Source of the DNA: Clostridiales bacterium
GTDB taxonomy: Bacteria > Bacillota > Clostridia > Oscillospirales > Oscillospiraceae
DNA length: 64,000 nucleotides
Direction of reading: 5' to 3'
Assembly: GCA_022785125.1 (NCBI GenBank)
Contig: JALFRA010000017.1
Location: forward strand, 19,469 to 83,468
Below, one piece after another: positions 54,701-62,585 of the stretch (within the stretch, counting starts at the first letter, position 1; each line of letters opens with the position of its first letter). The notes beneath the pieces were generated by a model. The model did no database searches. It was not told the origin of the DNA and saw only the letters and a list, made by a program, of their open reading frames with translations. Position numbers and translations under genes: made by a program.

Positions 54701-56434
54701 TGGATGCTCAAGGAGTGGACGGGCGACGCTTCCGGCAGCGATAAGACCATCACCCTGACGGTGAGCAGCGATATCACCGTGGGCGCAACCTTCACCGAGG
54801 CGCTTTTGTATGAGGTGAAGTATTCCGTGGTTGGCGGGAACGGCACGGCCTCCGGTATGTGTGAGGATACCCCCATTGCTGCCGATACCGCGGTGCAGTT
54901 TGCCGGCGGCAGCGAGATCCAGTTCACCGCTGCCCCGGATTCTGGCTACATGGTAAAGGCGTGGACCATCAACGGCGAAGTGGTGGAAGGAAACTTCACC
55001 AATACCCTGACCATCGACACCCTTGGCGAAAACACCACTGTTACCGTGGAGTTTGAGGCGTACCAGGGCTTTGTGGTTCCCGCAGGCGGCGAAGGCTACA
55101 CCGTTACCATCGATCAGCGCAACCCTGCGGATCCCTATCCCGGCGCGCCGGAAAATGAGATCCGCCGGGGCGGCGACGTGACCTTCACTGTGGCGCCTGC
55201 TGCGGACAGCGCCATCAAGACCGTGACTGTGGCCCGGGAGGATGCGACCATCACACCCAACGGCGACGGCACTGTGACCGTGTTTATTCCCAATGTGCAG
55301 GAGGATATCGGCCTGACGGTGGATATTCTGGCTGGCATTCCTCTGACCATCGAAACCGCTGAAAACGGCACTGTAACTGTCACCCGTGACGGCGTTGCTC
55401 TGAAGAGCGGCGTGAAGGTGGTTGCCGGCGACGAGCTGGTGATCACCGGACAGCCCGACAGCGGCTATCGCCTGAACACCCTCACGGTGAACGGTGAGAG
55501 CTTTACCAGCGGTGATACCTATACTGTCGCGGAAACCGATACCGCTTTGACCGTTGCGGCTACCTTTGAAGTGTGGTCCAGCGGCGGCGGCGGGGGCGGC
55601 GGCGGAGGCGGCGGCATCTCCAGCCACAAGATCACCGTGGAGTCCAGCGATCACGGAACCGTCATCGCGGACCGGAACAGCGCCAGCGCCGGTACGACGG
55701 TCACTCTGACCGCTGCCCCGGATGACGGCTATCAGCTTGACAGCCTTACCGTAACGCAGCAGGATGGAAAAACCATCACGCTGGATGAGAAGAAGGATGG
55801 TACATACACCTTTACCATGCCGGACAGTGCCGTTACGGTGAAAGCCACCTTTACTGAGATGACTCAGATTGACCTGCCCTTCGTGGATGTGCCCGCGGAT
55901 ATCTGGTATGAGGACGGCGTGTATTACGTCTATAGACACGGCCTGATGGACGGCACCAGCAGCATCACCTTCAGCCCGGATATGACCACTACCCGAAGCA
56001 TGGTTGCCACCATTCTGTGGCGGCTGGAGGGCAGCCCTGTGGTGGATTACGCCGTGCCGTTCGATGATGTGGATCTGGATTCCTGGTACGGCGAGGCAGT
56101 CCGGTGGGCCGCCAGTGAAGGCATTATTACCGGATACGGAAACAACAAATTTGGGCCTGACGATCTCATCACCCGGGAGCAGATGGCTACCATGCTCTAC
56201 CGCTATGCGCGGTATAAGAACTACGATGTGAGCATAGGAGAGAACACCAACATTCTCTCCTACACGGACGCTGCCGATGTGGGCGAATATGCCATTCCCG
56301 CCATGCAGTGGGCTGTGGGCGCTGAAATCATCAAGGGTACCAGTGACCATGCCCTCAGCCCTGAAGGGGATGCGACCCGTGCCGAGGTTGCTGTACTCCT
56401 GATGCGGTTTTGCGAAGGGCTTGTTGATGAATAA
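48785..56434 (+). CDS. Giant SLH-anchored surface protein
   Basis: A 2549-residue secreted protein with a signal peptide ending near LPAAAAG. Residues about 190-520 carry FG-GAP/VCBS-type calcium motifs (GDYDGDGKE, GDFNGDGKDD, GDVDGDGTDE). Residues about 645-950 form a Ser/Thr-rich beta region with two similar parts (TFEETLTTSTTDNF; YMHSNSTSTTKASETETSG). A fibronectin III domain follows (about 958-1057), then many InlB-B-type repeats to about 2260 (pattern ..FTAAPDSGYxVKxWxVNG..). A Gly-rich linker (11 Gly) precedes one last repeat and three SLH domains (about 2360-2549; VPADIWYEDGVYYVYRHGLM). SLH domains bind cell-wall polymers. Role: adhesion or, less likely, toxin (inference). Confidence 0.9.
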   Translation: MKKRILAVFVSLCLLVSLMPGMALPAAAAGSSQFDSILNMGQPSEFDPNSTENPYGYAVDQPFLMNEMSELGIYGITNNGTNRTFLWYDNWDGEKDSIPSSFGEGGVNGSFADYGSYQNIHDKPYAPKPLSFVEAVAFDPTGSGRKDHIAYIGFEPNDEKIVLYVQDAVTGENWQDFWFPTDASWIKKSNPENWRAGNYFAITAGDYDGDGKETLVAYVTADNASDYGLYEVSCNVSGNSLNLSRKSFGQNLLHRRYVNEIHGKNMANTDWFGNKLSCDLATGDFNGDGKDDLVAVSYLMDAGGDKQHFDCEYYLPMMAVSYGGSASSPVADGGRQVVFLAMDNGISGGRKSYQTMTAVGLDTGDVDGDGTDEIVVGGTKNTVTSKPNSADCETAYALDGNIWNVAVLNARSDGSFANPGTDDSVTRFHSISSTKWFADGAGIAFSRSPLSLACVAFNGPIKAEYVFVSGKIIDFSTGGANELYTVSFITKNDDTVQGKMCDRNFIPSVSVGNFDGNDYGYEQIFFTYSNKERTEDDYFYRLGVVGGKNYDGNGGGVGSAGGTDTSLFYEKNSGFFIGGQRSGQGGAGAEGHWEYNTNFVLVPLDRDDDGVLARYKGKDWTYTDPQVSAVLQMAPYFDGIDLGSDSGETTYSFTQSYEYTKGSGDETSFGVGFAGEVESNVVTVELQAGSSNTWTETFEETLTTSTTDNFATKAYDSVVLQRTPVITYTYEIYDKNKGGWSWDNLESTEDGTGFAITVPKTPAYVQMSVVDYNTFVDEYNALMEEEAQGEKFTPMVKIDGQKSYLGQEGNPWGYASTLDQISSSNYQLGYNGGETQSTKADGSATTEGIENQHGFSFELAVKFGFEIFDTGAKAGAYASLEYMHSNSTSTTKASETETSGAVQNLDWQYLLEEYGIPENVTKSYGFTWNLAKDTIDLGVAGKDALIIAYNVSNISAPAPAVNDLAAELQGLDSVHLTWSDPSVPGRLAVLGYNVYAKSEDDNTFQKLNDEPLASTVFEYTATGLNSNTEYTFVVTTTSERGESVWSNEAVITTPKAYVPLTMDYNENEVSLKAVHLGNVEIHSGDMVEEETIVYVDVAPKPGYAITEVTLTTEKGTETVTPVDGQFNFAIQEATTITVTAAVAAEKSMVSYTADDDHGTVSATVNGEPFPSTGAAFDSDDEIIFTAAPADGYALKEWKVTDGSGTDKTYAAAGNTFTFHAYAAEHHVSAVFVPMAEVAKTVTLNVTAGGSIIVKDGDTVLTPDEDGKISVPKGTTLTFEAEADRYYTFENWTDAFADYKNDVTSISLKIDNDVTVGAVFESFLAYTLTYGTQSVDGGSGTLTAEANGIAVQSGATLTPGTTVDFDAAAGNDSRIQKWAVTENGVTSFRELDSLGIVTEDAYQLILQASSNVEAAFKTIEKYDLTGSAFGGNGTVTVQRGSGTVNSGTDVLRYYDDLTITLVPNKGYVITQYPDLDGTDTYSYTVSDVTADVDVNYTWTALNQYSVTYSVVDTVGDGSGTHGTVSAAAERKGMELYDDSKPSVVYEGGTITFTAAPDTGYRVKEWVVNGVVQPETGNTLTLTPMEDLNVTVQYTSGLPKVSFANPAHGTLTAKMGDYSIESGAAVSGPVTFTVAPDEHYEVKCWTVNGVEQPGETGNTFTYAADDDCTVAVELWGVEQQVTLETATGGTASATDPARYGETITITATPDDGYVVDTIAVSGADDVLYENTGKANGVQTAQYAITADTTFEITFAKKPVVTFSAANGSLTASGTADGAAAELESGDYVDFGSAVTFTAAADSGYGLEGWYVDGSKIEHTELTYTTDALSGDVNVEVRFAAIAGIAVNYGVNDTAMGTITATAGGGGFQSGDQLSGGQKVVFTVSPAEGFRVKDWTGLPADAEISADKTTATVPVLTAGTWNVTANLEAIPQYTVTIEETTHGSIAAAVDGQPLNSGDTVPDGTQVTFTATADDYWMLKEWTGDASGSDKTITLTVSSDITVGATFTEALLYEVKYSVVGGNGTASGMCEDTPIAADTAVQFAGGSEIQFTAAPDSGYMVKAWTINGEVVEGNFTNTLTIDTLGENTTVTVEFEAYQGFVVPAGGEGYTVTIDQRNPADPYPGAPENEIRRGGDVTFTVAPAADSAIKTVTVAREDATITPNGDGTVTVFIPNVQEDIGLTVDILAGIPLTIETAENGTVTVTRDGVALKSGVKVVAGDELVITGQPDSGYRLNTLTVNGESFTSGDTYTVAETDTALTVAATFEVWSSGGGGGGGGGGGISSHKITVESSDHGTVIADRNSASAGTTVTLTAAPDDGYQLDSLTVTQQDGKTITLDEKKDGTYTFTMPDSAVTVKATFTEMTQIDLPFVDVPADIWYEDGVYYVYRHGLMDGTSSITFSPDMTTTRSMVATILWRLEGSPVVDYAVPFDDVDLDSWYGEAVRWAASEGIITGYGNNKFGPDDLITREQMATMLYRYARYKNYDVSIGENTNILSYTDAADVGEYAIPAMQWAVGAEIIKGTSDHALSPEGDATRAEVAVLLMRFCEGLVDE

Positions 56435-56467
56435 GGTTTCATCCGTTCCTGTTTGGTAAAAAATGAG

Positions 56468-56510
56468 AGGGGCTTCCCAAGCGGTGGTTTTCGCTGGGAA
56501 GCCCCTTTTC
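56468..56510 (+). terminator. Terminator of the giant surface gene
   Basis: AGGGGCTTCCCAAGCG pairs with CGCTGGGAAGCCCCT, followed by TTT. Confidence 0.9.
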
Positions 56511-56578
56511 CTATCCAAATATTCGGTCTGTCGAGCGGCGGAAACGGCAAAATCTTTGATGAAGTTAAGTGGGTAAGA

Positions 56579-56620
56579 CAAAGGCAGACACATGGGCGAC
56601 TACCATGTGTCTGCCTTTTC
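56579..56620 (-). terminator. Terminator of the DUF554 gene
   Basis: A near-perfect 15-bp palindrome (AAGGCAGACACATGG with its complement) behind the minus-strand stop; symmetric, so it may work in both directions. Confidence 0.8.
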
Positions 56621-56627
56621 ATGCCGC

Positions 56628-57338
56628 TCAGCCCAGCATTGTCATCAGCCAGTCCCGGGTGGGAATGTAAGCCAGGGGCAGGAAGATGGCGGGCAGCATA
56701 TTGCCCACCCGCAGCTTCTCCTTGGGCAGGCCCAGCATATTGATGCCGATGCCTACGATGATGGTTCCGCCCACGGCGCTCATTTCATTGACGATGGCTG
56801 GGTCGATCTGCTGGCCCACCAGACCGAAAATCAAAGTCATGCCGCCCTCATACACCAGAATAGGCAGGGCGGAGAAGGCCACGCCGATGCCCATGGCCGC
56901 CGAGAAGGTGATGGCGGTGACGCCGTCCATCACAGATTTGGAGATCAGGATATCATAGTTGCCGTTCATGCCCGCCTCCATGGCGCCGTTGATGGCCATG
57001 GCGCCCACGCAGAAGAGGACGGAGGCGGTGACGAAGCCCTCCACAAAACGGCTGTTTTCATCCTTGCGGAGCAGCTTGCGGTGGAGCAGCTCTCCCACGC
57101 CGTCCATCCGGCCCTCAATGTTGATGGCCTCTCCGATCAGGGTGCCGATCACCATGCACACAATGACGCACAGGGTATCCATTGTGCCGATCATGCCGGT
57201 GATGCCGATGCCCATGGTGCACAGACCCAGAGCAAAGGTGATGCCCGAGGCAAACCGGGGGCTGATATGATTTTTGAACAAGAGGCCCAAGATGCTGCCC
57301 AGCAGAATCAGGACCACATTGATGACGGTGGCGATCAT
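56628..57338 (-). CDS. DUF554 membrane protein
   Basis: A 236-residue membrane protein with about seven helices. The N-terminal VINVVLILLGSILGLLFKNH and GLCTMGIGITGMIGT are hallmarks of DUF554, a family of putative transporters of unknown substrate. It is a stand-alone minus-strand gene with its own promoter and terminator. Confidence 0.92.
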   Translation of the reverse strand: MIATVINVVLILLGSILGLLFKNHISPRFASGITFALGLCTMGIGITGMIGTMDTLCVIVCMVIGTLIGEAINIEGRMDGVGELLHRKLLRKDENSRFVEGFVTASVLFCVGAMAINGAMEAGMNGNYDILISKSVMDGVTAITFSAAMGIGVAFSALPILVYEGGMTLIFGLVGQQIDPAIVNEMSAVGGTIIVGIGINMLGLPKEKLRVGNMLPAIFLPLAYIPTRDWLMTMLG

Positions 57339-57385
57339 AGGGATTCCTCACTTTTATACTGCAATTCACTAAAATATACGGTTCT

Positions 57386-57414
57386 ATGATAAAACCTTTG
57401 CCGTCATTTGTCAA
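57386..57414 (-). promoter_or_regulatory. Promoter of the DUF554 gene
   Basis: Minus strand TTGACA, 17-bp spacer, TATCAT; TSS about 40 bp before the start codon. Confidence 0.75.
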
Positions 57415-57487
57415 AAGGTTTCTGGATGTATGCCGGACAACCATGCGGAATAGAGTGGAAGTGGACCATTGAAAGGGGGAGGGCCCA

Positions 57488-59017
57488 TTGAAGCTCGACC
57501 GGACATCCATGCTCTACGGCACTCTGCTGCTCACCGGCACCGGCATTGCCGGGCAGTTTTTGGGCTTTGTCTACCGGATCTTACTCTCCCGCCTCATCGG
57601 GGCGGAGATCATGGGCCTCTACCAGCTCATTATGCCGGTTTATTCTGTGCTGCTCTCTCTGACGGCGGTGGGGCTGACGGCGGCGGTATCCAACCTGTCC
57701 GCCGGATACTACGCACGGGGACAGCGGGGGGCGGCGGCCCAGGTGCTCCGCCGGTGCCTGCTGTGCTTTCTGGGACTGTTTGGCGTGCTGGCCACGGTCA
57801 CCGCCCTGCTGTATGATCCCATTTCGGTGTACCTGCTGGGGGATGCCCGCACCCAGATGGGGCTTTTGCTGCTGCTGCCCTGTATTCTCCTCACTGGTGT
57901 GGAGAACCTGCACAAGCACTTCTTCTACGGTACCGGCGCCATCCGGCCCCCGGCGGCGGTGGAGCTGTGCGAGCAGGTCATCCGGGCGGCGGCGGTGCTG
58001 GGGCTGCTGGTCCTCTTCCTGCCCCAGAATCCGGAGCGGACCGTAGCCATTATTGTGGTGGGCATGATTGTGTGCGAACTCTTTTCCTCCATCACGCTGA
58101 TGCTGCTGGCCCGCCGCAGGCTGGCGGGGGAGAAGCTGGGGGAGCCGGGGGCCTCCCGGCGGATGAACCGGCAGATCCTGGCCATCGCTCTGCCGGTGGG
58201 GTTTACCAGCCTGTTGGGCAATCTGATGGGCTCGGCCAACGCGGTGCTCATCCCCCAGCGGCTGGTGGCCGCCGGGGCGGAGGTGAGCCGGGCCATGGAG
58301 GAGTTCGGCGTGCTGTGCGGTATGACCATGCCCATGCTCTGCCTGCCCACCGCCTTCATCGGCGCTCTGGGACTGGTGCTCATGCCCAAGCTGGCCCAGG
58401 GGGCTGCTCTGGGCAATACCCCGCTGATCCGGCGGCGGATCGACCGGTCCATGCTGGCTACCTCGGTGCTTATGTTTCCCGCCATGGCCCTGCTGGTGGT
58501 GGTAGGCCCCACCCTGGGCCAGCTGCTCTTTCGGGAGGAGGGAGTGGGCCGGTATCTGCTGCCCCTGTCGGTGGGGGTGCTGCTGTCCTGCTGGCAGGCG
58601 GTGCTGGGGTGCGCTCTCAACGGCCTGGGCAGACAAAAAGCTGCAGCCCGCAGTTCCATTCTGTCCGGCGGGCTGCAGCTGGGCTGCACCTATCTGTTAT
58701 TGGGTCTTCCCGGAGTGGGGATCGGCGGCTACTGGGTGGGGGTGGTGGCCTCCTCCGCCCTGGGAGCGCTCCTGAATTGGTTCCAGGTGCGGCGGGTCAC
58801 CGGACTGAAGCTGCGGCTCTTTGACTGGGGGGTGGCCCCCGGCCTGGCGGCCCTGCTGACAGGCCTCACCGGCAACCTGCTCTTTCAGGTGTTGCTGGAC
58901 AGCGGGGTAGGAGAGTGGACGGCGGTGGGGGGCTGCACCCTCTTCGGCGTGGTGCTCTACCTGGCGGCGCTCCAGGCTCAGGGGGTGCAGCTGCATCGGC
59001 TTTTCCGCTTGAGGTAG
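57488..59017 (+). CDS. SpoVB-like oligosaccharide flippase (MOP family)
   Basis: A 509-residue membrane protein with about 14 helices, of the polysaccharide-flippase branch of the MOP superfamily, close to stage V sporulation protein B. N-terminal GTGIAGQFLGFVYRILLSRL, then GLYQLIMPVYSVLLSLTAVG and GVENLHKHFFYGTG are characteristic. It probably moves lipid-linked precursors across the membrane; use in spore cortex or surface glycan cannot be told apart. Translation starts at TTG 57488 behind AGGGGGA. Confidence 0.85.
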   Translation: MKLDRTSMLYGTLLLTGTGIAGQFLGFVYRILLSRLIGAEIMGLYQLIMPVYSVLLSLTAVGLTAAVSNLSAGYYARGQRGAAAQVLRRCLLCFLGLFGVLATVTALLYDPISVYLLGDARTQMGLLLLLPCILLTGVENLHKHFFYGTGAIRPPAAVELCEQVIRAAAVLGLLVLFLPQNPERTVAIIVVGMIVCELFSSITLMLLARRRLAGEKLGEPGASRRMNRQILAIALPVGFTSLLGNLMGSANAVLIPQRLVAAGAEVSRAMEEFGVLCGMTMPMLCLPTAFIGALGLVLMPKLAQGAALGNTPLIRRRIDRSMLATSVLMFPAMALLVVVGPTLGQLLFREEGVGRYLLPLSVGVLLSCWQAVLGCALNGLGRQKAAARSSILSGGLQLGCTYLLLGLPGVGIGGYWVGVVASSALGALLNWFQVRRVTGLKLRLFDWGVAPGLAALLTGLTGNLLFQVLLDSGVGEWTAVGGCTLFGVVLYLAALQAQGVQLHRLFRLR

Positions 59018-59019
59018 GG

Positions 59020-59937
59020 TTACAGAACATAGCTGGCCATCAGGATGAGTGCCAGCAGACAGAAGGCAATGACGCCGGGATTTTCAAAGAAGAGCCGCCA
59101 TTTTATGCCCTCCGAGAAGGGGACCAGGCCCGGCTCCAGTCTGATATCCCGCCAGCTGGTGACCAGAAAGGTCATGCCCACCACAATGGACCCCAGCACC
59201 AGCAGAGAGGTCAGCTGCTCTCCAGTCTGGCCCAGCAGCTCCAGCAGGGGCACCAGACCCACCGAGGTAAAGTTGATCAGGGCGTGGAGCAGGATGGACT
59301 GCCACAGGCAACCGGTCCGGAGCACCACATAGGCGAAGAGGGTCCCCACGGCAAAGGCGTAGAACAGCTGATTCAGATTGCCGTGAAACAGTCCGAAGCA
59401 CAGGGCGGAGGCCAGGATGGCAAATTTGTCCCCGTAAGGACGCAGGCGGTTCAGCAGCAGATAGCGGAAGAGATATTCCTCCGACAAAGGTGCGATGACG
59501 CAGCCCAGCAGGAGGTTGAGCACTGCCGGGTAGCCGGACAGACTTTCCACCGGGTTGGTGACTGCCTGGCCCCGCAGGAGCCCGATCAGCTGGGTGAGGA
59601 ACAGGGTGAGCAGGTTGGACAAATAGACCAGACCAAGGGTGGTCACCAGTGCCTTGCCCAGGTTCAGCGGCCCCATGGGGCGGCGTGTGGAGGGACCCGG
59701 GGCAGGGATGCCCCGCAGCACCAGGCAGAAGGCGGGCACACCAACACCGTAGGCGGAGCCCACGGAGAGACACCAGCGGGAGACTGAGTGCCCCAGTACA
59801 TTGGGGAAAATGCCGGCTACCAGCAGCTGGACCGCCAGCATGGCGGCCATCTGGGCAAACAGGGCCCACCCCAGCCGGGAGAACCATTGACAGTGGGGGC
59901 GCAGCGGCTGGGCCCAGTCCGGTCGGTCGCGATACAT
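59020..59937 (-). CDS. CPBP family intramembrane metalloprotease
   Basis: A 305-residue membrane protein with about eight helices. Metal-site motifs are PLSEEYLFRYLLL (EExxxR), CFGLFHGNLNQ (FxxxH) and LHALINF (HxxxN-like). The family (CAAX-protease/bacteriocin-processing) includes prenyl-protein proteases and self-immunity proteins. It converges on the SpoVB-like gene with only two bases between stops. ATG 59937 follows GAGGTGA. Confidence 0.88.
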   Translation of the reverse strand: MYRDRPDWAQPLRPHCQWFSRLGWALFAQMAAMLAVQLLVAGIFPNVLGHSVSRWCLSVGSAYGVGVPAFCLVLRGIPAPGPSTRRPMGPLNLGKALVTTLGLVYLSNLLTLFLTQLIGLLRGQAVTNPVESLSGYPAVLNLLLGCVIAPLSEEYLFRYLLLNRLRPYGDKFAILASALCFGLFHGNLNQLFYAFAVGTLFAYVVLRTGCLWQSILLHALINFTSVGLVPLLELLGQTGEQLTSLLVLGSIVVGMTFLVTSWRDIRLEPGLVPFSEGIKWRLFFENPGVIAFCLLALILMASYVL

Positions 59938-60072
59938 TCCGTCACCTCGCACAAAAATTTCTGGTTTTTTACCGCCTGGAGCAGGCCGGAACAGTCAGCC
60001 TGCTTCGGGCACAAGGGTTTCAGGCAGTATTATAACAGGAACAGGGAGGAAGGGCAAGAAAGAGACAGTATA

Positions 60073-60100
60073 TTGACATGGGCGTTTTTCATGATACAAT
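60073..60100 (+). promoter_or_regulatory. nrdJ promoter
   Basis: TTGACA, 16-bp spacer, TACAAT. The leader of about 40 bases leaves no room for a cobalamin riboswitch. Confidence 0.8.
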
Positions 60101-60144
60101 ATCTTGTGCTTACACATGATATTAACTCAGAGGAGAGATTCGAT

Positions 60145-62451
60145 ATGCCCATTTCTGAAAACGCCAAGGCCGTGCTGGAGCGGCGCTACCTGGCCCGTGA
60201 TGAGCAGGGGAACCCTACCGAGACTGTGGACGGGCTGTTCCGCCGAGTGGCCAACGCGGTGGCCGAGGGCGACCGCCACTTTGATCCCAAGGCCGATGTG
60301 GTGGCCACAGCGGCGGAATTCTATGAGATGATGACCAACCTGGACTTTTTGCCCAACTCCCCCACCCTGATGAATGCCGGCCGCCCTCTGGGGCAGCTGT
60401 CCGCCTGCTTTGTGCTGCCGGTGGCCGACTCTATGGAGGACATCTTTGATGCCATCAAGAACGCTGCCCTCATCCACAAGAGCGGCGGCGGCACCGGGTT
60501 CTCCTTCTCCCGGCTGCGTCCCAAGGGCTCTACCGTCAACTCCACCGGCGGTGTGGCCAGCGGCCCCATCTCCTTTATGAAGGTGTTTAACGCCGCCACC
60601 GAGGCGGTGAAGCAAGGCGGTACCCGCCGGGGCGCCAACATGGGCATCCTCCGGGTGGATCACCCCGACATTATGGACTTTATTACCTGTAAGAACGATA
60701 CCTCCGAGATCACCAACTTCAACATCTCCGTGGGCATTACCGAGGCCTTTATGGAGGCGGTGAGCGCCGACGGGATGTATGATCTGGTGGACCCGGCCAC
60801 CGGTCGGGTGGTGGGCCAGCTGAAGGCCCGGGAGGTCTTTGATACCATCGTCACCTCCGCCTGGCAGACCGGTGAGCCCGGCATCATCTTCCTGGACCGG
60901 CTCAACCGGGACAACGCGGTGCCCAGCCAGGGCCAGATCGAGTCCACCAACCCCTGCGGCGAGCAGCCCCTGCTGCCCTATGAGAGCTGCAATCTGGGCT
61001 CCATCAACCTGGTCAACCACATCACCAGGACGGTGGCGGGCTGGGTGCTGGATCGGGCCAAGCTGGAAAAGACCATCCGCACCGCCGTCCACTTCCTGGA
61101 CAACGTCATTGAGGTCAATCAGTATCCTCTGCCTGAGATTGACAAGATGACCCGCTCCACCCGCAAGATCGGCCTGGGCGTGATGGGCTTTGCCGATATG
61201 CTCCTCTACATGGGCGTGCCCTACAATAGCGAGGAGGGCGTGGCTCTGGCCCAGGAGATCATGGACACCATCAATACCATCGGCCACCAGGAGAGCGAGA
61301 AGCTGGCCGAGAGCCGGGGCGCCTTCCCTCTCTTTGAGCAGAGCATCTATAAGAATGGCAAGCCCATCCGCAATGCTACGGTCACTACCATTGCGCCTAC
61401 CGGCACTCTGTCCATCATCGCCGGCGTGTCCTCCGGTGTGGAGCCGGTGTTTGCCTATGCCTATATCCGCAACGTCATGGACAACACCCACCTCATCGAG
61501 ACCAACCAGATCCTGAAGGACAAGCTGGTGGAGGCGGGGATCTACTCCGAGGAGCTGATGCGCGAGATCGTGGAGCAGGGCTCCCTGGCCCATGTGGACG
61601 GCATCCCCGAGGAGATCAAGCGGGTCTTTGTGTGCGCACACGACGTTTCCCCCATTTGGCACGTAAAGATGCAGGCTGCCTTCCAGCAGTACACCGACAA
61701 CGCCGTCAGCAAGACGGTGAACTTCCCTAACTCCGCCACCAAGGCTGAGGTGGCCGAGGTCTACCGCCTGGCCTACACCCTGGGCTGTAAGGGCACCACC
61801 ATCTACCGGGACGGCAGCCGCAACGAGCAGGTGCTCAACATCGGTAAGGTCAACGATGGTAAGCAGGCCGCTCCCGCCCCCACCGGCCGGGTGTGTGAGG
61901 AGTGCCAGGTGCCTCAGGAGGCCTATGGTCACATCCAGCCCAGGCCCCGTCCGGCTGTGACCACCGGCTTCACCGAGAAGGTGCGCATCGGCTGCGGTAA
62001 CCTCTATATTACGGTCAATTATGACGAGAACGGCATTTGCGAGGTGTTTACCAACACCGGTCGGGCCGGCGGCTGCCCCAGCCAGTCTGAGGCCACCGCG
62101 CGGCTGGTCAGCGTGGGCATCCGTTCCGGTATGGACCCCAAGGAGATCATCCAGCAGCTCAAGGGCATTCGCTGCCCCTCCTGCCTGCGGCAGGCCGGTG
62201 TGCCGGTGACCTCCTGTCCCGACGCCATTGCCAAGGCTCTGGAGAAGGTGCTCAAGGTGTCCAAGGGCAACCTTGAGCCCGCTCCCGCCCCCATCAGCGC
62301 GGCGACCAAGGCTGCGGCTCCCATTCCCCGGCCAGGCATGACTCCTGCCGAGGCCAAATTGGCCAAGTTCTGCCCTGAGTGCGGGGCGAAGCTGGAGCAC
62401 GAAGGCGGCTGCGTCACCTGCCGTGACTGCGGCTACTCCAAGTGCGGCTAA
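60145..62451 (+). CDS. nrdJ: Adenosylcobalamin-dependent ribonucleotide reductase (class II)
   Basis: A 768-residue class II reductase. The N-terminal part has SPTLMNAGRPLGQLSACFVL (redox Cys) and RRGANMGIL. The active-site core NPCGEQPLLPYESCNLGSIN carries the thiyl Cys and Glu. ATVTTIAPTGTLSIIAG and VNFPNSATKAEV follow. The C-terminus has an extra zinc-ribbon-like end (FCPECGAKL.. CRDCGYSKCG). It reduces ribonucleotides with B12 and works with or without oxygen. ATG 60145 has AGGAGA; the frame is open much further upstream without protein-like sequence. Confidence 0.93.
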   Translation: MPISENAKAVLERRYLARDEQGNPTETVDGLFRRVANAVAEGDRHFDPKADVVATAAEFYEMMTNLDFLPNSPTLMNAGRPLGQLSACFVLPVADSMEDIFDAIKNAALIHKSGGGTGFSFSRLRPKGSTVNSTGGVASGPISFMKVFNAATEAVKQGGTRRGANMGILRVDHPDIMDFITCKNDTSEITNFNISVGITEAFMEAVSADGMYDLVDPATGRVVGQLKAREVFDTIVTSAWQTGEPGIIFLDRLNRDNAVPSQGQIESTNPCGEQPLLPYESCNLGSINLVNHITRTVAGWVLDRAKLEKTIRTAVHFLDNVIEVNQYPLPEIDKMTRSTRKIGLGVMGFADMLLYMGVPYNSEEGVALAQEIMDTINTIGHQESEKLAESRGAFPLFEQSIYKNGKPIRNATVTTIAPTGTLSIIAGVSSGVEPVFAYAYIRNVMDNTHLIETNQILKDKLVEAGIYSEELMREIVEQGSLAHVDGIPEEIKRVFVCAHDVSPIWHVKMQAAFQQYTDNAVSKTVNFPNSATKAEVAEVYRLAYTLGCKGTTIYRDGSRNEQVLNIGKVNDGKQAAPAPTGRVCEECQVPQEAYGHIQPRPRPAVTTGFTEKVRIGCGNLYITVNYDENGICEVFTNTGRAGGCPSQSEATARLVSVGIRSGMDPKEIIQQLKGIRCPSCLRQAGVPVTSCPDAIAKALEKVLKVSKGNLEPAPAPISAATKAAAPIPRPGMTPAEAKLAKFCPECGAKLEHEGGCVTCRDCGYSKCG

Positions 62452-62458
62452 AATAGGC

Positions 62459-62496
62459 AAGGGCCTGTCGCGGTTCCCCGCGGCAGGCCCTTTTTC
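62459..62496 (+). terminator. Terminator of nrdJ
   Basis: AGGGCCTGTCGCGG pairs with CGCGGCAGGCCCT, followed by TTTT. Confidence 0.9.
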
Positions 62497-62585
62497 CAAC
62501 CGCGTTGGGATAGCCTGCGGCGGGAACAGTCACACTAAAGAAAACGCCGGCAGGCGTTCCATTTGAATATTAGGAGGCGTCAGCC

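Noticed and set aside
59788..60144. N-terminal extension of NrdJ
   Set aside because: The frame is open but the extra residues are not protein-like, span the promoter at 60073 and a better start with SD exists at 60145.
60101..60144. Cobalamin riboswitch before nrdJ
   Set aside because: The leader is only about 40 bases and has no B12-box-like sequence.
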